A stretch of DNA of 64,000 bases, from contig CP092880.1 in assembly GCA_030710605.1 (NCBI GenBank), positions 2,026,862-2,090,861 on the forward strand, given 5' to 3'. Shown in pieces: positions 20,996-31,559 of the stretch; the stretch's first letter is position 1; every line of letters starts with the position of its first letter. A model generated the notes under the pieces. It saw only the letters and a list, made by a program, of their open reading frames with translations. It was not told the origin of the DNA and ran no database searches. The DNA is from Cordylochernes scorpioides (Eukaryota; Arthropoda; Arachnida; Pseudoscorpiones; Chernetidae). The position numbers and the translations under genes were made by a program.

Positions 20996-21164
20996 TATAT
21001 ATATTCATGAATAAAAAGTGTACAATGCGGGATTCGATCCTGGGTCTTGCCTGTCAAATATCGAAGGTTTGTTCTACTCCTCTAGATTCATACAAGAAAC
21101 GTCACTTTTACTCCACTAATGATAGGATGCAAGGTGTGTATCGGGCAGAGAGAGCTGTACTCAC

Positions 21165-21694
21165 GTGATGGAGTGCACGGCCAGCTCGGCCCCCAGCGTG
21201 TACAGCTGATGCACCATGCGGTAGTCCGTGTACTCGTGCGTCACGAAGAACGTCGAGCCAATCAGACACTGCGACTTACGGTTGCGTCTGTCCTCATTCA
21301 GCAGTTTCTGGTAGAACGGGAAGTTGCCCGTGTTGACGGCATCGTCGAAGCTGAGCATCACCAGCTGCGGCGCGGGGTGAAGGGGCGGTAGCTGGGAGGC
21401 ACAGCGGCAGTCGGGGGGCTGGCACAGTTCCTCGGGGCACTCAGGGACCTCCCACCCACCTGTGGTGGTCGGGGGTTCTGTAGTTGTACGTCGCTTTGGC
21501 TTGTCCCTGGGTGAACTGTCGTGGTTTACTTTGGGCTGTGGGGGAACTCTTCGGCCTTCCCGTAGCCCCTCAGGGGTGGTGGGGGGTTCAGTGGGAGTGG
21601 TGACGTCATGGGTGGTCTCCACCTCGACTGTGGTGGTGACGTCCGCCCAGGCCACGGAGGCGAGCGCCAGGAGGAGGACGCACGACGGCCGCAT
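21165..21694 (-). CDS. Chitin deacetylase, exon 1 (signal peptide and start of catalytic domain)
   Basis: Starts at ATG 21694 and ends at the AC|GTGAGT donor, contributing 176 codons plus two bases. Residues 1-17 (MRPSCVLLLALASVAWA) form a signal peptide, so the protein is secreted. Residues 18-80 are Thr/Pro/Glu-rich, a mucin-like linker. A Cys cluster (CPEELCQPPDCRC, 86-98) precedes the catalytic domain. SFDDAVN at 115-121 is CE4 motif 1, with Asp117 the expected base and Asp118 a metal ligand. HSIT at the exon end is motif 2. I see no chitin-binding type 2 or LDLa domain, so it is simpler than the CDA1/2 type. The predicted protein is 454 aa. No core promoter can be assigned confidently. 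Confidence 0.9.
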
Positions 21695-21699
21695 GCTGC

Positions 21700-22200
21700 C
21701 AAGTGCCGTTCCCCGATCCCCTCACCCCTTCTTCTACCCTGCGGGGACAACGGCCGCCCAAGGACGGCGACATTCCGTTACCCAACCCCCCCATGGCTTT
21801 GTCCCTCTGAGGTAATCCGCTGTTAGGCAATCTGTCAGGGTACCGACCCCTGTCGTGGCCTGAACGCCACTGAAAACACGAACCGAATCTCTAGAAGTCC
21901 TCGTACACATTACGTTCTAGTTAGGTGCTATCGGCCACTTTGGACTATGGTCTCTACTACCTGGGGTCACACATGGTTATCTATTACACGGATTGGTGCA
22001 AATATTCTGCCAAGTTGGTCAGGTGATTGCGTCAGACGTGCAAATATTGTCGCATTTTTGTGTCGTCTCCTCTTTCACAACTGCAGTCATTCTTCTTTTT
22101 ACCTCTCTCACTCTGTTAGCTCATTCCATGGATGATATTTATAGATATTTATATGGATTTGAAAAATTAATTAAATTATCAAATATTTTAAATATTTTCA
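21700..22200. other. Upstream region of chitin deacetylase
   Basis: GC-rich just before the start codon (21700-21830), then grading to AT-rich. It presumably holds the 5' UTR and promoter, but I see no convincing TATA/Inr pair or upstream exon. Overlapping ORFs here are GC-driven shadows. Confidence 0.35.
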
Positions 22201-22205
22201 AAATA

Positions 22206-22376
22206 CAGTTAAACCTGTCGCCCCCTTTTGGAACTCACCAAAATAGAGTGCTATAGAGAGGGGGTGCTGTAGACAGGTCACTTTTAATGTAAAATGTTTA
22301 CATTTTAATGTTTAAAATCGGGCGCTATAGAGAGAAAGGCGATATTTAGACGGGGCGCTATAGACAGGTTTAACTG
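22206..22376. repeat. MITE family B, copy 2
   Basis: Same 171 bp length and TA flanks as the copy at 20825-20995; CAGTTAAACCTGTC ends, with a few internal differences. Confidence 0.8.
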
Positions 22377-22379
22377 TAT

Positions 22380-24400
22380 ATGCAAAAATGAGGCAGTGCA
22401 TCTCCAAGAAATAGAGGCCAACATGGAGTATGGCCATCTCGAACAGCTATACCACGTTTACAGCGAGCGTCTTTGCTGATTAAGAGGCTTTGGGGAAGAA
22501 GTTGAGGCAATAAATCCTACTCCTCAAAAATAGATGATTTTCTTCCAAAAAGTATTCTGGGAGGGATGACAGGCTCCAAAGCATTGTCTCCCAAAGACAT
22601 CCCAGACATGTCCTATTGGATCATAGTTCTGGCTGACTGATTATCCTCACTCTCTCCTCGGAGACTGCGTTTTATTGTAATTTAGAGGATTTTTTCTTCC
22701 GATTAAACTAAAACTTAGGATTAAATATTTACAGATTTACATGTATATCAAGTGACAGAGTTCATACAAATTTGTATAAACAAAGTGGTTGATGTAAGAG
22801 AGTTAAATCATTCAGATCTGGGAACAATCGAAGTTTCACTTCTGTAAAGTTCGGACAGTCGTAGATAAGGTGGTTTGTTCAGTTTCTCTTTGCAGGAACA
22901 TCCTCCGGGGACGTTTAGCAGTTAGTGCTTTCTTATGGAGGGGTAGTGGAGTGATATTATTCAGTCCTGTTCTAGTCTTCTGGCGCCGGTCTAGCTGATT
23001 TGCTTCCAGAACTAACTAACCACATTTAACATTGAACCATTTGGCGATTTCAGTTTGTCCTATGCTCCAATTGTAAAATCCAACCCCACCAGCGAGTGCC
23101 AGTAACTAATCGAGGCTTATCACATCTGTAAGTTCAAAAGTGCAAAATTCGAACTGCTTTTCACATGTGTAGACATGTGGTGCACTTACAGTAAAAGCAG
23201 TCGCCAACTTCTACCCACCACTTCTTGTACCACTTCGTGTACTAGGGATAATAAAAATAAAGTTTGTCCTGATTCCATTCTGTTGCCTAAAATAGCTATT
23301 AGAATTAATTCAAAAAGAAAACAAGAAACACACACACACACAAACCTTTATTAAGACACACAGGTCTTACAGAGGATTCTCCTTGGGGTTACAAGATGGA
23401 GAAGCCTATAAAAGTGGGAAATATACAAAGGGGTAAAAATGGAGAAAGATTATATACACATGATAAATATATACAGATTATTATTTGAATGATCCTGTGG
23501 AAAATAAGAATATGGATTTGGAAGAAAAAAAAAAGATTTTTTTTTTTGGAAATATGGATGGGAGAAGTGGAGAGCGAAAAGAGGGGGGAAAAAAACAGGT
23601 ATTTACATATGGAACATACATGTAATGGAACAAGTCAATTCAGGCTCTTCTGCTCACACAGTACAGGTGGACCATGGCTTTTTTCAAAAAATCTTTAAGA
23701 GATTTTCCAGGAAAATCCGAGTGTTCAGAGTTGTAAGGTAAACACCGTTTTATCAGTGTGGGGGGTTAGCTTATCGTACCTGCCCAAACAAATAATAGGA
23801 TGAAAACAAGGTTGGTGATTGTTTTACTATCAGCTAGCTATACATCTCTTCAGTCGTTGGTCGGCCGGCGGTCGGTTTCCGACACCCATGAACCGGGATC
23901 GAATCCCAGATTGAAAACTTTTTTTTCATATGTGAAGAACCTGTTCATATTATTCATTGCAAATAAAATAAGATTTTTTTAAGACCACCGGTCTTATACA
24001 CAATTCGGTGGATGAGAGGGTAACACGCTCGATTCCCGACAGTCATGAACCAGGATTGAATCCCGCGTTAAATTTGTTTAATATGTGAATAACCTTCACA
24101 TATTATTCACTGTTTCAATTATCATGAACTAGGTTGCTCTTGTTGAGCGGTACCTATTAATGTGATTTTGAACCAGTGAACCGGTCTTATACAGATTCAC
24201 CACAGGAAGAAATAATAGATGGAGCTCCTATACTCCAGGCAGCGCAGTACCCAACAACAGCCTCCTGGACCGACGTATGTCCAATGGCCACACGTTTCTT
24301 GTAAATAACATAAGCTAGGTTTTGATCTATTTGAGCGTTTCCTAATAAAGTTAATTTGGTACAGGAACATCTGTTTATATTATATTTTTTATTTAAATTA
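22380..24400. repeat. Mixed repeat debris
   Basis: SINE-A body fragment at 23070-23250; a LINE-type 3' end (TTTATTAAGAC...GTCTTACAGAGGATTC, 23341-23380) preceded by a CA microsatellite; two tRNA-like pieces with GATCGAATCCC (23865-23910) and GATTGAATCCC (24040-24065); and a second LINE-type end at 24180-24305 nearly identical to 28995-29110. Sequence between 22380 and 23040 shows nothing I recognise. Confidence 0.5.
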
Positions 24401-24402
24401 TA

Positions 24403-24724
24403 CAGTAGAATCTCCATGAGAGGACACTCGCGCTAGAGGACACCTCTCTAAAAAGGACAGTTTTCATTATCAAAATTACCAATTTTACAATTTAGCAACT
24501 CTCGGGTAAGAGGACACCTCTCTACAAAGGACAGTTTTCATTGTCAAAATTACCATTTTTGTCTCCTCTCTTATTGTAAAGACGTTGCTGTATCACCTCA
24601 TAAGCATAAATAAATAAATAACCATTTTTACAATTTAGCATCTCTCGGGTAAGAGGACATCTCTACTTAAAGGACAATTTAGCTCTGAAATTAGGTGTCC
24701 TTTACAGGGAGGTAGTTCTACTGT
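24403..24724. repeat. MITE family A
   Basis: CAGTAGAATCTCCATGAG at the left and the reverse of CAGTAGAACTACCTC at the right, both beside TA, with two internal GAGGACACCTCTCTA units. A 45 bp AT-rich insertion lies near 24565-24625. Confidence 0.7.
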
Positions 24725-24975
24725 ATTTTTATTTATATACACTTATAATTAAATTTTCTCGCACAAAAATTATTATAAAAATTGTTGATAATATTTTAGC
24801 GGCGTCAACCCATTCTACCGATGGGTTTCATCGTTGAATAAATGATTCTATGAAGACATTTTGTCTTCAAAATTTTGCCAGAATTTAAAAGAGGGATAGT
24901 TGCGATGTGTTAACAGAGCGAGGCAAATCTCTTGTCTTTAATCAATAAAAAAGAGTTGCTGGGGTGTCTTTTGCT

Positions 24976-25001
24976 TTTTTTTTTTTTTTTTTTTTTTTTT
25001 G
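24976..25001. repeat. Long T homopolymer
   Basis: An uninterrupted run of T after TTTTGC. The remaining 24725-25530 is AT-rich with short ATGCAAAT-like iterations (25220-25320) and no gene. Confidence 0.85.
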
Positions 25002-25661
25002 TAATTTGTTGAAATTCGTAAATCTGTGATAATGAATAGTGGGACCTTTATTGTTCACCGTTTAACTCCCCGAATATGCACCAGTTGGTTGAAGTTGTGA
25101 AGACCACAACCAAAAATCAATATCCTAAGAAAGACGTTTTATAAAAAAAAAAATCTGTACTTTAGTTTTTGAAATTTAAAAAATGTAAAGAAATAAAAAA
25201 TATATTTAAATTTCTGCAAACACAAACAAATTTCTATGCAAATATCCATGAAAATACATGCACTTATCTATGCAAATACATATGCAGATATCCATGTAAA
25301 TACAAATTTCTATGCAAAAACGTGTGCAAGTAAAATGTCGTTAAATTAGCGTCATCTATCGTTGAAAATTATAAACTTTTTTTAAGAGAGTTTTTAAAGG
25401 CATCTATGCCTCAATCCACTCTATGCCTCTATCCACTCAAACAGATCAATTCACGGATAGGTTTTAACCAATATAGAAATACAAAGTTTAAAAGTTTTTT
25501 TTTTTTCGATTTTATTTATTTATTTAAACACACAATCTTTGCAGAGGTATGTCAAAAACCGTGAGCCATATATGCTCGCCTTTTTTAATATAAAGAAACT
25601 CAAATTTTCCAAAAGTTTACAAATTGATGCAAACCTATTAACAGATATGCGTTCAACGCTG

Positions 25662-28265
25662 TTATTCTTTTATCTCCATAATTTCATCAAAAAGCTGGCG
25701 TATTGCATTAATGTGTTCCTGGTTGGTAAAAGAAGACATTTTGTTTTTAATATTTTCATAAATTTTCTTGGTAATATTATAATCTCGGTGTTTTTTCAGT
25801 TGGCTAAAGAAATTTTTCACGGCTTTCATCCAGTGGAAGCCGTAGATATGCGGGGAAATATTTGGGTCCAGCGTCAGATCTGCCAGACCAAGGAAGTAAC
25901 CCTTCAGACATTTACCACGGAAACCATCCACCAAGGATTCTGCGTACATCTTCAAACCTGATCTTCCTTCAGCCACCAGCATTATCCTGGCCAGCTCATA
26001 GATTCCAAGAGTCTCAGCACAACCCTTATAGAAGTCTGTGTATGAAGTTGTGATAAATGGAGATAGATCCCGGAAACTTCCTGTAACTCCGTAAATCATG
26101 TTGAAGATATCCTGAGCCATAAGATAAACTGATGATATTCCATTACCATCTATTTGATATGTACTAAAAGATATTAGATATTCCAATATGAAAAGCGATG
26201 AATCTGGTTTCTGTATCTTCAGTAAATGCCGACAAATATCGAGGATATACCTTTTGATGTCTTCTGTCCAGCATGTAGTAGGTATGCAAATCAAATAGGA
26301 AATCAGATATTTTTCAGTGATAAAGTTCAGCATGTCCATATTTTCATGCATGAGTCGTAATAGACTCATATATTCCATTCTAACCGTTTCACCTTTTTCC
26401 ATTATATGTATGCAACAGCATATAACGCCATTAATGAAATCTCCGTTATCTTTATCCATCATGGCACGTTGGAATATTGGCAAGAGCTTACTGCAAACTG
26501 AATCAACTATAGCAGGATTTGAATGTTTCAACATGAGACTGAAAGAATTAAATAAATCAGACATGTACCCGCCATTGATAGGTTGGCCTAAAGTTTCTTC
26601 CAATAAACTGCGAACGAGTGGCAGGAAATTTAAAAAATGTGACGTGTATTTGGTATTTTCTATAGAAATAGTTTTGTAAAAAACTTTAACCGTAAGGGGT
26701 TCATTTTCGTGAATACAGTGATTGAAAGAATCTAATAGTACATGATTGATTCGGTTGAGGAATTCGTTCGATATCTCAGAAATATTTTGGCAACATTTGA
26801 GGATGTAGCGGATGACAAAAATTTTGATCAACCAGTGCTGGGAATCGATGACTGTAAGAAACGGCAGTAGAATTACATGAAGATCTGACTCTTGAATGCA
26901 AAACAGGTTTGAGCTAATCACTTTCAATGACTCTATTATAAATATTGGGTGAGTGTTTGATAGAATAACTTCCTTTAAGACATCATTTTCTATGAAAAAC
27001 TCTTTAAACTCTCCCAAACATTCCATCATATGAAGAACGCCATATATCATTTGCCAATCACAATTCCTTCCCAAAGACTTAGCTATTTCGACACATTTTT
27101 CTTTTACCATTAATTGATTCATATTGCTAATAGTCAATAGAAAACTTTTGGCAGCTTCAATTCGACTCTGCTCATCATCTTGATCCAAAAAGTCACAATA
27201 TTCTTCAATATTTTCGTTAAACAGTTGAATCACTTCCTTTCTAATGATCAAATTATTAAAAATCACTGTTTCAACAATTGAATGTGCGATTTCCTTAGTG
27301 AAAAAATCTGGCTCCGTAAACCTACTTTTTTCGAACAAAATCTTAAACAGACGCATCCCTTCACATACCATGTCGTCGTACACGAAGTCCGTTCCTGCGC
27401 AGGTCATCAACTCCCAGAGATTCTGATAAACATGTTCTAAATAGGATTCCACAATGTTGGAGCAGTTAAAAATGATTCTTTGCCAAATTTGTATAACCAT
27501 CTGCTTTACCGCACATTCTTTTTTTACATATTCTACTCTACCAATTTGCATTTTAAGAAGATTCAGTATATTATCCAACAATCCTTCTTTATTTTCTTTG
27601 ATAAAGTTGACAAAAATAGAGATATCATTTTGTGCAGTTAAATGAATAAACGTCAATACCTTCCAAAGTACGTCCATTAATGAAAATGTATCTAAATTAC
27701 TGTTTCCTGATAATTCATCACAGCAATTCTTTAAAAACCAAAATTGATTTTCCACAAAAATTCCAAATAATTCTATAATTTCTTCAAATTTTAAATAATT
27801 TTTGATTAAATATAAAAAATCCAACGCAATTTTCAATCCTTCAAATCCATTATTGTGCAAATCTTCTAACTTGACTGTCAGCTCTGGCCAGGGTTCTTTT
27901 TTGAGAAGTTGAGCCACCAGTTTGGTCAAGTGCCGCCGAAAAAAGTCATCAGGTTGTAATAACAAACCAGGAACGTTTTCCCTCACAAGGAGGTAATCTT
28001 GCCCTTTGTCTGGACGCAGCAGGATCTCCTCGGCCATGTTCTTGAAGACCAAGACACTTGCAAGACGGATTTCAAACCTGGGATTCCGAGTCGAGAGGTA
28101 AAGCAGCGATGACAAGAATTCTTGGCATTCATTCTTTAAAAAAATGATCGTTTGCTCACCTTCATTACGGACTTCAAAGTTTGGAGACAAAGTTTTATCA
28201 AGGGCAATGATGAGAGTGGTCACGTTTTGGTTCATGCTTAACCTATTTCTTTTTTTGACATACAA
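25662..28265 (-). CDS. Intronless importin-beta-family karyopherin (importin-7/8-like)
   Basis: An uninterrupted 867-codon frame. The better start is probably the second Met (28235, MNQNVTT, 857 aa), because importins typically begin a few residues before the first HEAT helix. The N-terminus resembles an importin-N domain: RNEGEQTIIFLKN, then RLASVLVFKN (the family's xxAaxxxKN pattern), then FFRRHLTKLVAQLLKKEPWPEL, matching the RrHL...i...dyPWpeL region of the importin-7/8, Nmd5 and CSE1 group. The rest is alpha-helical and Leu/Ile-rich, as expected for HEAT repeats. Such proteins carry cargo through nuclear pores under Ran control. Animal importin-7/8 genes have many introns and encode ~1040 aa; this copy is shorter, divergent and intronless yet fully open. 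It may be a retrocopy under selection, or sequence from an intracellular eukaryote such as a microsporidian (integrated or contaminating). No poly-A scar or target-site duplication was found. Confidence 0.7.
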   Translation of the reverse strand: MYVKKRNRLSMNQNVTTLIIALDKTLSPNFEVRNEGEQTIIFLKNECQEFLSSLLYLSTRNPRFEIRLASVLVFKNMAEEILLRPDKGQDYLLVRENVPGLLLQPDDFFRRHLTKLVAQLLKKEPWPELTVKLEDLHNNGFEGLKIALDFLYLIKNYLKFEEIIELFGIFVENQFWFLKNCCDELSGNSNLDTFSLMDVLWKVLTFIHLTAQNDISIFVNFIKENKEGLLDNILNLLKMQIGRVEYVKKECAVKQMVIQIWQRIIFNCSNIVESYLEHVYQNLWELMTCAGTDFVYDDMVCEGMRLFKILFEKSRFTEPDFFTKEIAHSIVETVIFNNLIIRKEVIQLFNENIEEYCDFLDQDDEQSRIEAAKSFLLTISNMNQLMVKEKCVEIAKSLGRNCDWQMIYGVLHMMECLGEFKEFFIENDVLKEVILSNTHPIFIIESLKVISSNLFCIQESDLHVILLPFLTVIDSQHWLIKIFVIRYILKCCQNISEISNEFLNRINHVLLDSFNHCIHENEPLTVKVFYKTISIENTKYTSHFLNFLPLVRSLLEETLGQPINGGYMSDLFNSFSLMLKHSNPAIVDSVCSKLLPIFQRAMMDKDNGDFINGVICCCIHIMEKGETVRMEYMSLLRLMHENMDMLNFITEKYLISYLICIPTTCWTEDIKRYILDICRHLLKIQKPDSSLFILEYLISFSTYQIDGNGISSVYLMAQDIFNMIYGVTGSFRDLSPFITTSYTDFYKGCAETLGIYELARIMLVAEGRSGLKMYAESLVDGFRGKCLKGYFLGLADLTLDPNISPHIYGFHWMKAVKNFFSQLKKHRDYNITKKIYENIKNKMSSFTNQEHINAIRQLFDEIMEIKE

Positions 28266-28458
28266 ATCTCGTTTGACACAAATATGCTAAACTTAAACAA
28301 ATAGTGAAATTAAGAAATATTTTTAGATGATAATTAAATATTAGAATTTTTTTTTAAATCTGTGTTCAGTTTCACAGCATCATCTATAAAGATTTGTTCA
28401 AGCGTTAGAATGCATCAATTTTAACCAAACTATAAAATATTTAAGTATAAATTTATTT
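28266..28458. other. Intergenic, AT-rich, upstream of the karyopherin
   Basis: Contains poly-T and AT-rich stretches only. No promoter motif can be assigned with confidence. Confidence 0.4.
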
Positions 28459-29768
28459 AGTTGTCTAGCTTACTTGTTCGATATTCCCTAGCTGTAGATA
28501 GTTTGGTTAATAATTGTCGACTGGTCGTGGTGACGTCATCAATAAATACTTCAGATATACAAAGACTTGATTTCTACGCTACAATATTTATATATTTTTC
28601 TCCCCAGGAACCTGGGTGTGCTATCTTTATCTACTTTTCTTATTTATTCTTCCAGCATCACGACTTTACCTGACTTCACAGAACCTCACTCAACAGAACA
28701 CTAACCTGCCTTCACTGTACAGAAGAACCACAGACAGTTGATCATCTTCTCTTCAGCTGTCCAGCATTCCTAAGACATAGGATACAAACAGCTATCCTGC
28801 TTGGACTGACCCACCCCAATCCTACGTCTAAGGCCAGCCTTCCAGACTCAACATCAGCATGGAACTTCTTGGTCAACTGATTCAACTCAGCAATCAAAAC
28901 AGGTTGCGAGTAAAAGTGATTTGCCTTATTCCATACTAGTGACTCCCCGGGTAGTTGGCGCTCCCTGGGTTATACACACACACAAAGCTTTATTAAGACC
29001 ACCGGTCTTATACAGATTCACCACAGGAAGAAATAATAGATGGAGCTCCTATACTCCAGCGCAGCACCCAACAACAGCCTCCTGGTCCGACGCATGTCCA
29101 ATGGCCACACGTTCCTTCGTGCATACGTCATGGTTAGCGAATCACTGAACAGGCTAGTGTGGAATCAGCCGCGTTCTAGTCTTCCCTTTCCTCATCCAAA
29201 TGGACCACGGCATTCGGCGATTCTATTATCCCTGGGTTATAAACATCTCTCTTTTTATTCTTCCAGAAAAATTTTTACCACCTTTAAAGTTCTTCTGTAC
29301 CTATAGTAGTAGAACGGGTTTAACCATGTCCAAACGAGAGGACAGCAACCTGGCCATGAAACTCTCGTAGCGCCTGTGGGCTGATTGGTCGAACCCATGG
29401 AGCTAGACCATAAAGGCGGGCGCAAGGGGCCAAACCACATGGCCACTCGGTGCATGGAGAATGCACCAGTTCTTACTGGCTGGAAAACTGGATGGCAGGG
29501 GTGCAGCTTCGGTCGCAAGGCGTTCAAGCAATACTAGCTTAGGTAGCCATTCCATCCTATGATGTACCCATAGTAAAGAGTTTGACATACACTATGGACT
29601 CTAACCTACAACAGATACATATGTATATATATTGTAGCGTAGAAATCAAATCTTTGTATATCTGGAGATGTGAAAATATTTATTGATGACGTCACGGCGA
29701 CTAGTCGACAATTATCAACCAAACTATCTACAGCTAGAGAATATCGAGCAAGCAAGCTAGGTAACTAA
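28459..29768. mobile_element. ~1.3 kb element with ~130 bp terminal inverted repeats
   Basis: The left end 28459-28592 (TTAGTTGTCTAGCTTAC..., GATAGTTTGGTTAATAATTG, GTGACGTCATCAATAAATA, TTTCTACGCTACAATAT) is repeated in reverse at 29631-29768 with moderate divergence. Long TIRs of this kind occur in Mutator-like and foldback transposons. The interior is not transposase: it holds a LINE C-terminal fragment (28600-28900), a LINE-type 3' end (28985-29110) and unassigned GC-richer DNA (29110-29630). Target-site duplication not resolved. Confidence 0.65.
28615..28910 (+). pseudogene. LINE ORF2 C-terminal fragment (zinc-knuckle region)
   Basis: A short frame reads CLHCTEEPQTVDHLLFSCPAF followed by RHRIQ, the CxxC...H....C pattern at the end of I/Jockey/R1-type LINE polyproteins. 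The frame breaks on both sides. It is followed by a TTTATTAAGACC/GGTCTTATACAG hairpin at 28987-29014 of the type seen at several LINE tails in this window. Confidence 0.7.
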
Positions 29769-29829
29769 ATGATGTGATTTATCAAATGTAAAATTTTAAA
29801 TATAAATTATTTCTCTTCGCCACAATATA

Positions 29830-30110
29830 CTACACGAATGACCCGGCTTCGCCCGAGAATTCCCCCGAGTGAAATTTCCTTCATACTGAAAGTATATCAA
29901 TAATAAGTAGTAGAAGTTGTTATTTGGCCTCGTATTAAAAAAAAATTTCTTCAAATGAAAAATAAAATAGCCAAAAATACTAATCAAAATGTAGCCGAAA
30001 ATTTTCCTCAGGTTTATAAAAAGCGACATGCAAAATTTGGTACCAATTGGTTCAGTAGTTTTTGAGTTTATCGATAAACATACAACAGACATTGACTTTT
30101 ATATATAAGA
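29830..30110 (-). mobile_element. Small non-autonomous Helitron
   Basis: Minus strand: 5' end TCTTATATATAAAAGTCAAT at 30110, typical of arthropod Helitrons, and a 3' end with GGGCGAAGCCGGGTCATTCG near 29835-29860 finishing GTAG (one change from CTAG). About 280 bp, no coding capacity. Confidence 0.65.
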
Positions 30111-30131
30111 AGATATATATATTATTAAATT

Positions 30132-30272
30132 AAAAAGGCATATATTGGATCAAAATATCATTTATTTTACCAATATTTCAGTTGGCTTGAACGCCAACCT
30201 TTATCAAGGTGTTATAACATTTTAAATATTGGTAAAATAAATGATATTTTGATCCAATATATGCCTTTTTAA
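30132..30272. repeat. Palindrome with third hammerhead-like hairpin family
   Basis: Arms of ~47 bp (GGCATATATTGGATC..., ACCAATATTT) flank TTGATAAAGGTTGGCG...GCCAACTGAAAT when read on the minus strand. This keeps the (C)TGATAAA + stem + (C)GAAA layout of the other hairpins but with key positions changed. Confidence 0.5.
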
Positions 30273-30329
30273 TTAAAGATTTATCTATGGATTGCTCTAT
30301 TTTCAAAATATATATATTATTAAATTTTA

Positions 30330-30420
30330 AATACAACAGAAAAACTTTATTAAGACATTTTAGTCTTATACAGATTCTCCGAGGAGAAATGTAGGGCATA
30401 TTCAGGAATAACAGTAATAA
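30330..30420 (-). repeat. LINE-type 3' end hairpin
   Basis: TTTATTAAGACATTTTAGTC...TATACAGATTCTCC on the plus strand; its reverse gives a hairpin followed by AATAAAG, like those at 23341, 28987, 31163 and 37700. Confidence 0.5.
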
Positions 30421-30699
30421 TACCAGTAATATAAGGAATGTTATTATTATTTTTAAAAGCTAATCACATGGTAATATGAAATTTATATACAGAAAAACTC
30501 AAGACAATCAAGCTAAAAATAGATTAAGTTTGGGTAAATTGGAGGAAAATAAATTTCTTATACGCGGATTTACCACGAAGTATCTGCAAATGAATATAAA
30601 AAAGTAAATTATACAATTTTAAATACAATGTGAAAAAATAGTACAAATGTGATATTATACTGGGATAAGGTGCATAAATTATGAAAAGGCATCTCCTTA

Positions 30700-30905
30700 T
30701 CGTGCAAACTGAAAGTTGCTGATGGCTTGCGCCAACAGCCCGAAACGCGTCCGTGGTTAGCTTTTCTTGATTAATCAAAAATGGGTATTTGGCCAATTCT
30801 GGAATAATTAAAAATCAACGAGGATAGTTGATATTTATTCCGATAGATGGCGCAAGCCATCAGCAAATTTCAGTTGCAAGATAAGGAGATGCCTTTTTCA
30901 TAATT
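30700..30905. repeat. PLE-like terminus with hammerhead 3' half
   Basis: Inverted arms (AACTGAAAGTTGCTGATGGC and reverse, as at 6715-6895). Next to the left arm is AACAGCCCGAAACGCGTCCG (30734-30753): the GAAAC box, a short self-complementary stem III and a GTC cleavage triplet. Its expected CTGATGA partner is replaced by CTGATGGC. The repeat lies ~80 bp upstream of the PLE endonuclease remnant. Confidence 0.55.
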
Positions 30906-30984
30906 TATATACAATGTTTGATATAAGTACTGGGGTTAAAAGAAAATTTCAATTAGAAATAACATGATGAAGTGGACACATCTG

Positions 30985-31125
30985 AACCAGGGAATGTAAT
31001 TTATGGGATTAGATGAACATATTGTGTTTGCGACAAATGTATGTAGGAGAAACCGGCCGTAATTTAGAGGTGAGATCTAAGGAACGCCAACAGGGTTTAT
31101 TGGGGAGACGCGTGTTAAAAATATA
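30985..31125 (+). pseudogene. Penelope-like element GIY-YIG endonuclease remnant
   Basis: Two adjacent frames give NVIYGIR...C..C and then MYVGETGRNLEVRSKER, matching the (V)IYGIxC..C...YVGETGRxLxxRxxEH pattern of the C-terminal endonuclease of Penelope-like retroelements. The catalytic GIY-like Tyr, YVG and the Arg are recognisable. A stop and a frameshift break it, and the reverse transcriptase is absent. It is the only protein-level evidence in the window for the element class that probably supplied the hammerhead-bearing termini. Confidence 0.7.
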
Positions 31126-31142
31126 TGCTCACTTAAATATGA

Positions 31143-31345
31143 AGTCAATTAATTCAACAACAACAACAAATAGCCTTTATTCAGGGTCACTGACCCTATA
31201 CAGGATTCACCAGAGGTATGCATAAGAACAAAGCAGTGAGACAAAGGAAATAACGATATAGACAGAAGAAAAAGAAAAGAAAAAAAAAAACAAGAAAGAG
31301 AAAGAGGGAAGCAAGAAAAACAACACAAAAAGAGTGAAGTCAATT
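31143..31345 (-). repeat. LINE-type 3' end plus purine tract (copy 1)
   Basis: CAACAACAACAAATAGCC then TTTATTCAGGGTCACTGACCC...GGATTCACCAGAGG and a long A/G-rich tract. Nearly the same ~190 bp recur at 37685-37860. Read on the minus strand it ends CAGTGACCCTGAATAAAGGC plus a (GTT)n tail. Confidence 0.65.
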
Positions 31346-31559
31346 AATTAAGAATAATAGAATTAAAGGTCGCCTCTTCCGTCAAAATAGACGATAAAAC
31401 CAAGCGTCATCTATTGACCGTCTACGCAAACTGGCTGACTCAGATCGGTGACAAAGCCACAACACCAGCTTTGGCAAACTGACCAGCGTCCAACTAAAGA
31501 CCATGGTTTCGTGCTAATAGCCCTCGTCAGTCTAAGGAGAACTCTTTTTCGTGAGATCC

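Larger units (their letters stand above)
16556..21164 (-). other. 4.6 kb repeat-filled intron of chitin deacetylase
   Basis: Defined by the GTGAGT donor at 21159-21164 and the CAG acceptor at 16556-16558 (minus strand). It contains the 17028-18052 foldback, the opposed Tc1-like tandem arrays (18420-20110), SINE-A fragments and one MITE. I saw no additional conserved exon in it, and the joined protein reads through a continuous catalytic core. Confidence 0.8.
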
